Positions 14,983 through 21,832 are shown, numbered from the stretch's first letter. The stretch: 30,896 bases of DNA from an uncultured Oscillospiraceae bacterium (GCA_900544375.1 UQUZ01000030.1:1-30896), one strand, 5' to 3'. The notes: generated by a model not told the origin, from the sequence alone. Numbers and translations are program-made.

Positions 14983-15769
14983 CAGACGGCCCCGTTTCCC
15001 TTTGCTGAAAAAAAGCGCGGCGATCCTTTTTTGGATCGCCGTGTGGGAAATTGTATCGCTATGCGTGGGGCAGGAGCTTCTGGTTCCCTCCCCCGCGCAG
15101 GTTTTGGTCCGCCTTTTGCAGCTTCTGCGGGAGACGGACTTTTGGCTTATTTCTGCCGCTTCTCTTCTACGGATCATGGCCGGCTATCTGGCAGCTGTGG
15201 TAGCGGCCGTTTTTCTGGCTGTGCTGACGAGTGCATCATCCTTTCTACATGCACTGGTTAGCCCCCTGCTCGGAATTATCAAGGCTACGCCCGTAGCTTC
15301 TTTCATTATTTTAGCGCTTGTCTGGCTGCGCGGCAACCAGATTCCGCCGTTCGCGGCTTTTCTGATGGTGCTGCCAATTATTTGGGCCAATGTCAGCGAG
15401 GGAATTCGCAATACGGACCGACAGCTATTGGAAATGGGCCGAATGTTCCGTTTCGGCCCATGGAAAACCGCCTGGCGCATCTATGTGCCAAGCATTCTGC
15501 CCTATTTCATGGCGGGATGTACCACCGGCCTTGGGCTCGCTTGGAAGGCGGGCGTGGCGGCAGAGGTGCTCGCCATGCCGCGCAATTCAATTGGATTGCA
15601 GCTATATAACGCCAAAGTGTATTTGGAAACATCGGATTTGTTTGCTTGGACACTGGTCATCATTCTTTTGAGCATGCTGCTGGAAAAGCTCCTGGTCTCA
15701 CTGATGCGCCGCCTCAGCACACGCCTGCTGCGCTGCGCGCCGAAGCAAGAAGGAGAGAAACCCTCATGA
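14957..15769 (+). CDS. ABC importer permease (SsuC/TauC type)
   Basis: The 270-aa product has about six membrane segments. The coupling-helix region is clear: EGIRNTDRQLLEMGRMFRFG followed by IYVPSILPYFMAGCTTGLGLAWK, the EAA-loop pattern of binding-protein-dependent permeases. GTG at 14957 or ATG at 14960 are both possible starts behind GGAGGAG inside the end of the previous gene. The stop codon overlaps the ATPase start (ATGA), showing translational coupling. Confidence 0.92.
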   Translation: MMTSTTAVDRRPRFPLLKKSAAILFWIAVWEIVSLCVGQELLVPSPAQVLVRLLQLLRETDFWLISAASLLRIMAGYLAAVVAAVFLAVLTSASSFLHALVSPLLGIIKATPVASFIILALVWLRGNQIPPFAAFLMVLPIIWANVSEGIRNTDRQLLEMGRMFRFGPWKTAWRIYVPSILPYFMAGCTTGLGLAWKAGVAAEVLAMPRNSIGLQLYNAKVYLETSDLFAWTLVIILLSMLLEKLLVSLMRRLSTRLLRCAPKQEGEKPS

Positions 15770-16440
15770 ACCTAGAAGTTTGCCATCTAAAAAAGCATTA
15801 CGCGGGGCAGACCGTGTTGGAGGATTTTTCCCTCACGCTGCCCTCTGAGGGCGTTACTGCGCTTTGCGGCCCCTCCGGCTGCGGAAAAACCACCCTCATG
15901 CGGCTGATTGCCGGGTTGGAAACGGCGGATGCCGGCACGATCAACGGCCTAGACGGCGCCAAAATCTCCATGGTATTCCAAGAGGACCGCCTGCTGCCCT
16001 GGTGCACAGCAGAGCAGAATATCGCTATCGCCGCTCCTGGGACAGAAGCAGCCTTTTGGATGGAGCAGTCCGGAATTGCAGATGCGCGCCAAAAGCTACC
16101 GGATGAACTCAGCGGCGGTATGCGCAGGCGGGTTGCCATCGCCCGTGCGTTGGCCTACGCAGGCGCCCTGTTTTTGCTGGATGAGCCCTTTAAAGCGCTC
16201 GACGACGCCACACGCGCCAAGATGATCGCCTGGACAATGCAGTCGATTGGGAAAAAACCGACGATTTTAGTCACCCATGAGCTCACAGAAGCAGCCGCTA
16301 TGGCAAACACCGTTTTGCTATTGAATGGCCCGCCTTTGCGGATTATCCGCACGGTTTCCCTCCCGATCCCTTTTTATGAGCGGAGCCCGGAGCAAATTCA
16401 AATTTACCGCAATCAGCTGGATCAGGCACGCAGTCAATAA
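15766..16440 (+). CDS. ABC importer ATP-binding protein (SsuB/TauB type)
   Basis: The 224-aa ATPase has Walker A GPSGCGKT (about residues 37-44), a Q-loop VFQEDRLLPW typical of the SsuB/TauB/NrtD group, signature LSGGMRRRVAIARAL, Walker B LFLLDEPFKALD and the switch His in LVTHE. The start ATG at 15766 has AAGGAGAG upstream and overlaps the permease stop. An intrinsic terminator follows at 16460. It is slightly shorter than usual because the helical insert between Walker A and the signature is compact. Confidence 0.93.
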   Translation: MNLEVCHLKKHYAGQTVLEDFSLTLPSEGVTALCGPSGCGKTTLMRLIAGLETADAGTINGLDGAKISMVFQEDRLLPWCTAEQNIAIAAPGTEAAFWMEQSGIADARQKLPDELSGGMRRRVAIARALAYAGALFLLDEPFKALDDATRAKMIAWTMQSIGKKPTILVTHELTEAAAMANTVLLLNGPPLRIIRTVSLPIPFYERSPEQIQIYRNQLDQARSQ

Positions 16441-16459
16441 AACAGCCGGATATTTCTAA

Positions 16460-16498
16460 AAACTGCTGGGAAGCCATGTGTTCCCAGCAGTTTTTTTG
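16460..16498 (+). terminator. Terminator of the importer operon
   Basis: AAACTGCTGGGAA pairs with TTCCCAGCAGTTT around an 8-nt loop and runs into a T7 tract. Confidence 0.85.
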
Positions 16499-16584
16499 CG
16501 CCATTTCCCTATGCAGTAAGAAAACAAAATCATTATATTTCCATAGATGTGAATAATATCGCATTTAATATACGAGAATAATGG

Positions 16585-16613
16585 TTAAAAGTAACGCTTT
16601 ATCGTACTACAAT
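16585..16613 (+). promoter_or_regulatory. Promoter of the XRE regulator
   Basis: TTAAAA (16585-16590) and TACAAT (16608-16613) are 17 bp apart. Inverted GTAACG (16591-16596) and CGTTAC (16622-16627) copies flank the -10 element and may be an operator for autoregulation. Confidence 0.5.
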
Positions 16614-16641
16614 AAACGAAACGTTACAAGGTGGTGATGAG

Positions 16642-16950
16642 ATGGCGCGCGTTTTGGAGACCATTACAAAATATCGACTGGCCCATAGATGGACGGAATA
16701 TGAGCTCTCCGTCCGGTCAGGCCTGCCGCAATCTACAATTTCCTCCTGGTATCGTAAAGAAATGACGCCATCTATATCCTCCCTGGAAAAAATCTGTGCA
16801 GCCTTTGACCTGACCCTGGCACAGTTTTTCGCGGAAGAAGAGGAATTTTCCGTGCTGACACCAGATCAGACACAGCTTCTAGAGCAGTGGATGACGCTCT
16901 CGGCAGAGGAAAAACACCTTTTATTACAGCTCATCAGCCATATGAAATAA
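16642..16950 (+). CDS. XRE-family helix-turn-helix regulator
   Basis: The 102-aa product has an N-terminal HTH_3 domain (about residues 5-65): YELSVRSGLPQSTISSWYRK is the helix-turn-helix, and SISSLEKICAAFDLTLAQFF is the usual fourth and fifth helix. A short acidic C-terminal helical region follows (LTPDQTQLLEQWMTLSAEEK). Start ATG is behind GGTGGTGATGAG. It appears monocistronic; the target genes are unknown. The region just downstream is the tandem repeat array. Confidence 0.88.
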   Translation: MARVLETITKYRLAHRWTEYELSVRSGLPQSTISSWYRKEMTPSISSLEKICAAFDLTLAQFFAEEEEFSVLTPDQTQLLEQWMTLSAEEKHLLLQLISHMK

Positions 16951-16999
16951 AAATAGCCGCTGGATAAGTGTGTGTGGCAAGCTGGCTGCATCATCTCTT

Positions 17000-17380
17000 T
17001 AACCCCATGAGATCGTAATTGGCTTTGCCTTGTTACTCCGTTGCGCTTCGTAATAAAAAATCGCCGGTAACAAACTGCTCTCATAAAGGTTGCGTATCTC
17101 TTTGTTCCATGAGGTTGCGGCAGGCTTTGCTTTGTTACTCCGCTGCGCTTCGTAATAAAAAATCGCCGGTAACAGACTGCTCTCATAAAGGTTGCGTATC
17201 TCTTTGTTCCATGAGGTTGTGGCAGGCTTTGCATCGAAAACGAGCCTGCGGCTGATGCGGGAACCATCATCATCATCCAAATAACCGGTGACTAACTGTG
17301 CCCGTAAACGGCTGGTAGCTCTTGAACCTGTGCTATTTGGGCAGGCTCCGATTTGTTGCTCCGTAATAAAAAAGCCTCCA
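17000..17380. repeat. 102-bp tandem repeats with diverged flanking copies
   Basis: Two adjacent units, 17021-17122 and 17123-17224, have the same length and differ at only 4 of 102 positions. A partial unit precedes them (17003-17020) and the first 8 bases of another begin at 17225. A diverged copy can be followed from about 17283 to 17370, where CCGGTGACTAACTG and CTCCGTAATAAAAAA recur. Within each unit TGTTAC near one end can pair with GTAACA 35 bases later. The unit is a multiple of 3, so both strands stay open, but no start or ribosome binding site supports translation. Function unknown; possibly a non-coding repeat family. Confidence 0.85.
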
Positions 17381-17399
17381 TTCAGAATTGAATGGAGGC
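17364..17399 (-). terminator. Terminator of the cold-shock gene
   Basis: On the minus strand an 11-bp perfect stem (GCCTCCATTCA / TGAATGGAGGC) with a 4-nt loop is followed by TTTTTTATT. The T-tract coincides with the AATAAAAAA element of the diverged repeat copy. Confidence 0.85.
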
Positions 17400-17414
17400 A
17401 AAAATTATTTTTTC

Positions 17415-17630
17415 TTAGCCGACGACCTGTACGTTTGCAGCGCGCAGCTTATTGCTGTCCTTCGGATCGGGCTCCGTATCAAACGTAACCTTCTGGCCCT
17501 CTGTAAGAGATTTATAGCCATCCGCCTGGATTGCGGAGAAATGCACAAATACATCCTCGCCGCCGTCGTCATTTGAGATGAAGCCATAGCCTTTTTCTGA
17601 GTTGAACCATTTTACTGTACCGTTATTCAT
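17415..17630 (-). CDS. Cold-shock domain protein (CspA family)
   Basis: A single cold-shock domain of 71 aa, an RNA chaperone that binds single-stranded nucleic acid. RNP1 (KGYGFIS) and RNP2 (VFVHFSAI) are intact, and the N-terminal GTVKWFN motif is present. The ATG at 17630 was chosen because AGGAGGT lies 9 nt upstream and family members start here. The promoter is about 125 nt upstream, giving the long leader usual for csp mRNAs. Its middle part (KSLTEGQKVTFDTEPDPKDS) is slightly longer than in B. subtilis CspB. Confidence 0.95.
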   Translation of the reverse strand: MNNGTVKWFNSEKGYGFISNDDGGEDVFVHFSAIQADGYKSLTEGQKVTFDTEPDPKDSNKLRAANVQVVG

Positions 17631-17759
17631 AGAGCTGGTACCTCCTAAAATATTTTGTATCCGATCTTGCACCAAAAAAAAATCACATCTCTGTAAACCA
17701 TCAAACGGACAATGACTTACAAAAAATGTGAGATCAATGCGTGGTTAGAATACAAATAT

Positions 17760-17788
17760 AGTATATCGCAAGCGTTTGGTAAAGTCAA
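17760..17788 (-). promoter_or_regulatory. Promoter of the cold-shock gene
   Basis: On the minus strand TTGACT (17783-17788) and TATACT (17760-17765) are spaced by 17 bp. The predicted leader of about 123 nt (17631-17753) is otherwise free of genes. Confidence 0.75.
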
Positions 17789-17845
17789 GATCCTTTTTAC
17801 AGTTTTCAGGAAGTTTTGTAGAATGGGGCGGCATGCCGGCCGTGC

Positions 17846-17917
17846 ATAAAAAAACCGCTTACGTGTCTCCGCATCCACCTGAAGCGGTTACTGTTTACCA
17901 AATATTTAAAAATTATC
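17846..17917 (-). ncRNA. Candidate short RNA ending in a terminator
   Basis: On the minus strand AACCGCTT pairs with AAGCGGTT (17853-17889) and is followed by TTTTTTTATG, a good terminator, yet no minus-strand gene ends here. A promoter-like pair, TTGACG (17948-17953) and TAAAGT (17924-17929) with 18-bp spacing, lies just upstream. Together they would give a transcript of about 70 nt. It could also be a decayed gene end. Confidence 0.3.
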
Positions 17918-18004
17918 GCCCTTACTTTACAAATTAACCCTTTTATTCGTCAATTTATGCAAAATCACACGCCATAATATGGGCAAAAGAGAGATATATG
18001 ATTT

Positions 18005-18048
18005 TATCACGATTTTTAAGCCGTCGTGATATCATTATATGGTATAAT
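18005..18048 (+). promoter_or_regulatory. Promoter and operator of the RHH gene
   Basis: A perfect TATAAT (18043-18048) is preceded directly by TGG, an extended -10 element. There is no good -35. Instead a perfect inverted repeat, TATCACGA (18005-18012) and TCGTGATA (18024-18031), covers the -35 region, a probable operator for the ribbon-helix-helix protein encoded just downstream. Confidence 0.55.
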
Positions 18049-18089
18049 GCGATAAAATTCTACAAATCATGAAATACGGAGGGTTTCCC

Positions 18090-18287
18090 ATGAAAAAAGA
18101 CAGTGTCCGTTTTACTGTGTGCATTCACAAAGAACTTTTTGAAAGATTGGATTATGTATCACAATTTTATGGATGCTCGAAGTCGCATGAACTTCGCCGA
18201 ATGATTGAAAGGGAACTGGTCCAGTTCGAGCGCACCTATGGAACCATTCCAGAGCGCCACGATCATAAGCATTTATCACAATATTGA
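18090..18287 (+). CDS. Ribbon-helix-helix (CopG/Arc-like) protein
   Basis: The 65-aa product has one ribbon-helix-helix domain: a beta strand VRFTVCIHKE, helix LFERLDYVSQFYG and helix SKSHELRRMIERELVQFERTYG. Such proteins are small dimeric DNA-binding regulators, often antitoxins or autorepressors. No toxin gene is next to it. The ATG at 18090 has GGAGGG 6 nt upstream, while the in-frame ATG at 18069 has none. The C-terminus is His-rich (ERHDHKHLSQY). Confidence 0.7.
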   Translation: MKKDSVRFTVCIHKELFERLDYVSQFYGCSKSHELRRMIERELVQFERTYGTIPERHDHKHLSQY

Positions 18288-18307
18288 CCCAGCGTGTCAA
18301 AAATTAC

Positions 18308-18353
18308 AAAGAGGCTGATGCAAAATAGTTTCCTGTTGCATCAGCCTCTTTTC
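18308..18353. terminator. Bidirectional terminator
   Basis: A long stem (AAAGAGGCTGATGCAA / TTGCATCAGCCTCTTT) runs into TTTTCC on the plus strand and TTTGTAATTTTT on the minus strand. It lies between the converging RHH and GNAT genes. Confidence 0.75.
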
Positions 18354-18445
18354 CTTTGGGAGAGCATGTTTGGTAGCCTCCACTGTTCCGCCCCATCTAT
18401 CCATGCCTCAAAAAATGCCGAACTTCGCAACGCATCGTTTCCCAA

Positions 18446-18976
18446 TTAGGTCGATGAAAGCAAGATCCAATATCTTTGATAAACCTGCCCGTCCTTTACG
18501 ACCTCGTTTTCCAAAACGCCGCCGCAGCTTTGTATGGTCCGCGCAGAGGCGATATTTTCCTTCCGGCAGGTAATTAAAATACGATGCATTCCACGCTCCC
18601 TGCATTTAAGCAGGGCAAGCCGGAGCATCTCCGTTGCATAGCCCTGCCTGCGCTCCCCAGGGCGCACGCTATAGCCGATATGGCCGCCGGATTGGAGCAG
18701 AACCTCATTCAGCCGGTGGCGCACATCGATAAAACCGACCAGACGATGGTCAGTCAAGCGGATAGCTAGATAATTGGAGGCGGGCACGAGGCCCCGCCCA
18801 ACTGTTTCTTCTCTGCTGTTAGCCCGCACGGCCTGGAGCCAACGCTCGAAGGAAGGCGCCCGATCGAGCCCTGCGCAGCCGGCCATGTGATCCCCCGCCT
18901 CTAAAAATTCCGTCCGATAGGCGAGGATCTGCTCTCGAAACCTTTCCTCCGGTGCGGCCAGGGTCAATCGTATCAT
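18446..18976 (-). CDS. GNAT-family N-acetyltransferase
   Basis: The 176-aa product has the GNAT fold: motif A with the acetyl-CoA loop in GHIGYSVRPGERRQGYATEM (about residues 97-116), then LLKCRERGMHRILITCRKENIASARTIQSCGG (motif B). This arrangement is common in acetyltransferases of small molecules or drugs; the substrate is unknown. ATG start with AAGGGGGA 6 nt upstream. It is divergent from the ABC-F leader and shares the same short promoter region, so a role in drug response is possible but only inferred. Confidence 0.88.
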   Translation of the reverse strand: MIRLTLAAPEERFREQILAYRTEFLEAGDHMAGCAGLDRAPSFERWLQAVRANSREETVGRGLVPASNYLAIRLTDHRLVGFIDVRHRLNEVLLQSGGHIGYSVRPGERRQGYATEMLRLALLKCRERGMHRILITCRKENIASARTIQSCGGVLENEVVKDGQVYQRYWILLSST

Positions 18977-18988
18977 AAAAAATCCCCC

Positions 18989-19017
18989 TTGACTTCTCTT
19001 GCCGCCTAGGATATCAT
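18989..19017 (+). promoter_or_regulatory. Promoter of the ABC-F leader transcript
   Basis: TTGACT (18989-18994) and TATCAT (19012-19017) are 17 bp apart. The start is predicted near 19024, about 270 nt before the ABC-F start codon. Confidence 0.7.
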
Positions 19018-19040
19018 AAGAACGGCTTCAATACAACCAA
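19013..19040 (-). promoter_or_regulatory. Possible promoter of the GNAT gene
   Basis: On the minus strand TTGGTT (19035-19040) and TATGAT (19013-19018) are 16 bp apart. Its -10 overlaps that of the divergent ABC-F promoter, so the two may compete. Confidence 0.4.
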
Positions 19041-19060
19041 AAGAAAGCGAGGCGGATGGA

Positions 19061-19126
19061 ATGTATCTGCGTTTGATGCAAAATACGGTAAAATCAGCAG
19101 CCCTTCTGCCCGCCCTCGTGGAATAA
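19061..19126 (+). CDS. 21-aa leader peptide upstream of ABC-F gene
   Basis: An ATG-to-TAA frame of 21 codons (begins MYLRLMQNTV, ends LLPALVE) lies in the leader transcript, with a GAGGCGG purine block 8 nt upstream. A terminator follows 35 bases after its stop, and the ABC-F gene starts beyond that. This is the layout of ribosome-stalling leader peptides. The sequence shows two competing pairings: 19048-19055 with 19110-19118 (end of the leader ORF), and GAGGCG 19049-19054 with CGCCTC 19161-19166 (5' arm of the terminator). A ribosome stalled late in the ORF would block the first and allow the second, preventing termination. The regulatory role is inferred. Confidence 0.55.
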   Translation: MYLRLMQNTVKSAALLPALVE

Positions 19127-19160
19127 ATTGCAGTTATTCCCCTTATATTGTCGGCAGGAG

Positions 19161-19190
19161 CGCCTCTGGTTTTACCAGAGGCGTTTTTTA
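19161..19190 (+). terminator. Attenuator terminator before ABC-F gene
   Basis: A perfect 10-bp stem (CGCCTCTGGT / ACCAGAGGCG) with a TTT loop is followed by TTTTTTA. It stands between the leader promoter and the ABC-F gene with no complete gene other than the leader ORF before it, so it acts on the ABC-F transcript itself. Confidence 0.8.
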
Positions 19191-19292
19191 TACCCAAAAA
19201 CGCTGCATTAAGGGGATGATTCCGCCTGTTTCCCGCCTGCCATGTGGAAGCATGCGCTCCTTTTTGCAGTGATGCAGGAAAGGATGTTTTTT

Positions 19293-20798
19293 ATGCTCGA
19301 ATGCAGCCATATTTCAATTGAGCACAGAGAGAGCGGCCGCCCTCTATTGCACGATTTTAGCTTTACGCTGCACCCAGGCGACCGCGTAGCCCTCATAGGC
19401 GAGGAGGGAAATGGCAAGAGCACGCTGCTAAAGCTCATCTGTGAGCCGGAGGCGATCCGGAGCTATTGCCATGTTAGCGGCCGGATTGAATTGCATGGCG
19501 CGCTGCCCGGCTATCTGCCGCAAAGGCCGGATACAGCCCTTCTCAATACACCTGTGCATGAACTATTTCCAGATGGGCCGGATTATAATCTGATCTCCCA
19601 GCTCACAATTCCGGCAGAGGCGCCGTTTTCCGAGCGTCCGCTTGCCGCTTTTTCCGGAGGGGAGCGCATCAAGCTGCTTTTACTGCGTACGCTGATGCAG
19701 GGGCCGGATTTTCTCGTGCTCGACGAGCCAACCAATGATTTGGATCTTCGTGCATTAGATTGGCTGGAACGGCTGATTTTGTCATCGAAGATCCCAGTTC
19801 TCTATGTATCTCACGATGAAACGCTGTTGGAACATACAGCCAATGTGATCCTGCATTTTGAGCAGATACGCCGTAAAACCGCTGCTCAACACACCCTTGA
19901 ACGCATGGGCTACCGCGCCTATGTGGAGCGGCGAAACGCTATGCTCGCCCACCAGGAGCAGATAGCCGCCAAACAGCGGGCGGACCAGCGGGCGCGGGAG
20001 GATCGCTGGCAGCAGATTTATCAGCGCGTGGAGCATGAGCAAAACGTTATTACCCGCGCAAACCCAAGCGGGGGCCGGCTGCTCAAAAAGAAAATGCACG
20101 CGGTAAAATCGCAGCAAAAGCGCATGGAGCGGGAGCAGGAGGAGTTCCTCAACTTTCCAGACCCAGAGGAGGCCGTAGAGCTCTTTTTTAACAGGGAGCT
20201 GCGCTTCCCCAAGGGGAAAGAGGCCTTCTCTTTTTACCTGCCCCACCTTCAGGCAGGAGAAAAAGCCCTTGCAGACCATATAAAGCTTACGCTGACCGGC
20301 CCTGCACATGCCGCGGTGATCGGCGAAAATGGAGCGGGCAAAACAACTCTTTTGCAGGCGATTTGGGAGGAGCTGAAGCAGCGCAAGGATATCCACGCCG
20401 GTTATATGCCGCAGGATTATCTTACCCTTTTGGACGGGGAGCAAACGCCGGTTGAAATCCTTTGGGATGGCGGAGACCGGGCCGCCCTCACCTTGGCCCG
20501 TACAAGGCTCGGAAGTATGAAATTTACCGCAGATGAAATGGAGCGGCCCGTTCGCACGCTCAGCGGCGGCCAGCAGGCAAAACTCTGCCTGCTTAAGCTA
20601 TTGCTCGGCGGCTGCGATGTGCTTTTGCTTGATGAACCGACGCGCAATTTAAGCCCTTTGACCGGGCCGGTCATCCGGGAAGCGCTGCGCCATTATGGCG
20701 GCGCATTTTTATGCGTGACGCATGACCGCAAGCTGATCTCAGAGGTCTGCACCCAAGTATACCAGCTGACGGAACACGGGCTTGAACGGCAGACATGA
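19293..20798 (+). CDS. ABC-F ribosomal protection type ATPase
   Basis: A 501-aa protein with two ABC domains and no membrane segment. Domain 1 has Walker A GEEGNGKST, signature FSGGERIK and Walker B FLVLDEPTNDLD. A basic coiled-coil interdomain linker of about 80 residues follows. Domain 2 has GENGAGKTT, LSGGQQAK and LLLDEPTRNLSPLTGP. The DEPTRNLSP motif and the SBP-free, TM-free architecture point to the Vga/Lsa/Msr-like antibiotic-resistance branch of ABC-F, whose members dislodge drugs from the ribosome. The drug class cannot be predicted. ATG at 19293 with AGGAAAGG upstream. The attenuator leader supports drug-induced expression. Confidence 0.85.
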   Translation: MLECSHISIEHRESGRPLLHDFSFTLHPGDRVALIGEEGNGKSTLLKLICEPEAIRSYCHVSGRIELHGALPGYLPQRPDTALLNTPVHELFPDGPDYNLISQLTIPAEAPFSERPLAAFSGGERIKLLLLRTLMQGPDFLVLDEPTNDLDLRALDWLERLILSSKIPVLYVSHDETLLEHTANVILHFEQIRRKTAAQHTLERMGYRAYVERRNAMLAHQEQIAAKQRADQRAREDRWQQIYQRVEHEQNVITRANPSGGRLLKKKMHAVKSQQKRMEREQEEFLNFPDPEEAVELFFNRELRFPKGKEAFSFYLPHLQAGEKALADHIKLTLTGPAHAAVIGENGAGKTTLLQAIWEELKQRKDIHAGYMPQDYLTLLDGEQTPVEILWDGGDRAALTLARTRLGSMKFTADEMERPVRTLSGGQQAKLCLLKLLLGGCDVLLLDEPTRNLSPLTGPVIREALRHYGGAFLCVTHDRKLISEVCTQVYQLTEHGLERQT

Positions 20799-20879
20799 TG
20801 ATCGGATCGATCAAACAGATCGTCCAGATTCATACAAATATCCGTTTTTGTATCAATTTGTTCATGATACTGTTATCAC

Positions 20880-20957
20880 TTTGTAACCGTTTCCTGAAAA
20901 AATTACGATTTGTAACTATTGGCGTTTCTACGTAATAAAATTGTAGCGATCTGTAAT
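20880..20957 (+). promoter_or_regulatory. Repeated TTGTAAC motifs, phased
   Basis: TTGTAAC occurs at 20881 and 20910, TTGTAGC at 20941 and CTGTAAT at 20951. Starts are 29, 31 and 10 bases apart, close to whole helical turns. The last two form a 10-bp direct repeat as bound by OmpR/PhoB-type regulators. They precede a weak promoter (TTTATT 20968-20973, TATAAT 20991-20996) of the 43-aa gene. Confidence 0.35.
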
Positions 20958-21031
20958 CGAATTCATGTTTATTTCCGCCTGCCTCCGCCCTATAATAAAA
21001 ACAAGATCAAATGATAAAGGAGCGGAGCTAT

Positions 21032-21163
21032 ATGAAAGCTTATATCCAAAGCAAAAAAACGATGATTCTTTCCCTTTCCATTATTGCATTCCTGTTCCTC
21101 TCAGCGGTCGTCATTGCTCTGCTTTTTAATGACGTTACGCCAGCCGCCATGCTGGCCGTTTAA
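21032..21163 (+). CDS. Small single-span membrane protein, 43 aa
   Basis: A 43-codon frame starts at an ATG behind AAAGGAGCGGAG. The product has a short basic start (MKAYIQSKKT), one membrane helix (about residues 11-33, MILSLSIIAFLFLSAVVIAL) and a short outer tail (FNDVTPAAMLAV). A TATAAT element (20991-20996) lies about 35 bases upstream and a terminator lies downstream at 21227. No family is recognised. Confidence 0.65.
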   Translation: MKAYIQSKKTMILSLSIIAFLFLSAVVIALLFNDVTPAAMLAV

Positions 21164-21226
21164 TGCTTCAAACTGCCCACATCCGGGAGGAGCTTTTCTC
21201 CCGTTTCCCCTCCATATCAAAAGCGG

Positions 21227-21257
21227 CGCCGGGTTTCCACCCGGCGTTGTCTTTTTT
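21227..21257 (+). terminator. Terminator of the 43-aa gene
   Basis: An 8-bp perfect stem (CGCCGGGT / ACCCGGCG) with a TTCC loop is followed by TTGTCTTTTTTT. Confidence 0.8.
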
Positions 21258-21267
21258 TCAGCGGGAG

Positions 21268-21571
21268 AAATGCCCAGTTTTGCCGACAAAACTGCATTTC
21301 GTAAAGCGGATAAAACCCATTGTATATGATAAATCGTTAACAATCTTTCTCCACATTCTGCGTTTTTCGTCGAACCCACCTTGTTCTCCAAAAAAACGGC
21401 CCGGTTATCCACACTTTCCACCGAGTTTTCCACACTTTTGCACAAACTTTCAACTATACAAGTCGTATAAAGCAGTAATTGCCAATTCTTTTTCCACCCT
21501 CTGCCGTATAAAGATTCTGCTGACTGACCAAAATAGGAGCAGAACAGAATTGGAACGAGGGAGGATGCGCC
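21268..21571. promoter_or_regulatory. Gene-free stretch with DnaA-box-like cluster
   Basis: This stretch has no convincing gene. An inverted repeat (CAGTTTTG / CAAAACTG, 21275-21294, extended by AAATGC/CATTT) comes first, then an AT-rich segment (21300-21350). Then DnaA-box-like 9-mers on the same strand follow: TTCTCCACA (21347), TTATCCACA (21405, exact consensus), CTTTCCACC (21414), TTTTCCACA (21426), TTTTGCACA (21436) and TTTTCCACC (21491). Two copies of CGTATAAAG flank the last part. No dnaA or dnaN is in the window, so this is not a standard oriC. Confidence 0.4.
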
Positions 21572-21832
21572 ATGATAAAGGGTGTCAACCGTCAGGTTGT
21601 AGAGGTGAGCGATACAGGCAGCGAATACTTTGAACGGATTTTATTTATTGTGAAACCGGAATATGCGACTGTCAGCGAGGGCAAGGTTCGGGAACGGGTA
21701 GAACAGATCGCCCAGGCAACAGGTGCGCCTCCTCCCACCAAGGCCAAACGCAGGCCCCTGCTCTCCGCCGCCAAACTAACCGCTGCGGCAAGCGTTGGCG
21801 CTGCCGTGGCCACTTTGATCGCGCATTTGTGA
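21572..21832 (+). CDS. Hypothetical protein, 86 aa, C-terminal membrane segment
   Basis: The product has a soluble N-terminal part (MIKGVNRQVVEVSDTGSEYF and following, residues 1-50), a Pro/Lys-rich linker (APPPTKAKRRP) and a hydrophobic Ala-rich C-terminal segment (about 65-86) that may anchor it in the membrane. ATG start behind GAGGGAGG. I do not recognise the family. A C-terminal anchor with a short cytoplasmic domain fits tail-anchored proteins. It follows the DnaA-box-like cluster; any link is speculative. Confidence 0.7.
   Translation: MIKGVNRQVVEVSDTGSEYFERILFIVKPEYATVSEGKVRERVEQIAQATGAPPPTKAKRRPLLSAAKLTAAASVGAAVATLIAHL

Noticed and set aside
16866..17276. Open frames with repeated peptides on both strands across the 102-bp repeats
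   Set aside because: The frames exist only because the unit length is a multiple of three. None has a ribosome site or a plausible start, and both strands are open at once.
17000..17380. CRISPR array
   Set aside because: Units are adjacent without unique spacers, are 102 bp long, and no cas gene is present.
21340..21500. Chromosomal origin (oriC)
   Set aside because: DnaA-box-like sites are present, but no dnaA, dnaN, rpmH or gidA gene is nearby. Kept as a regulatory cluster only.
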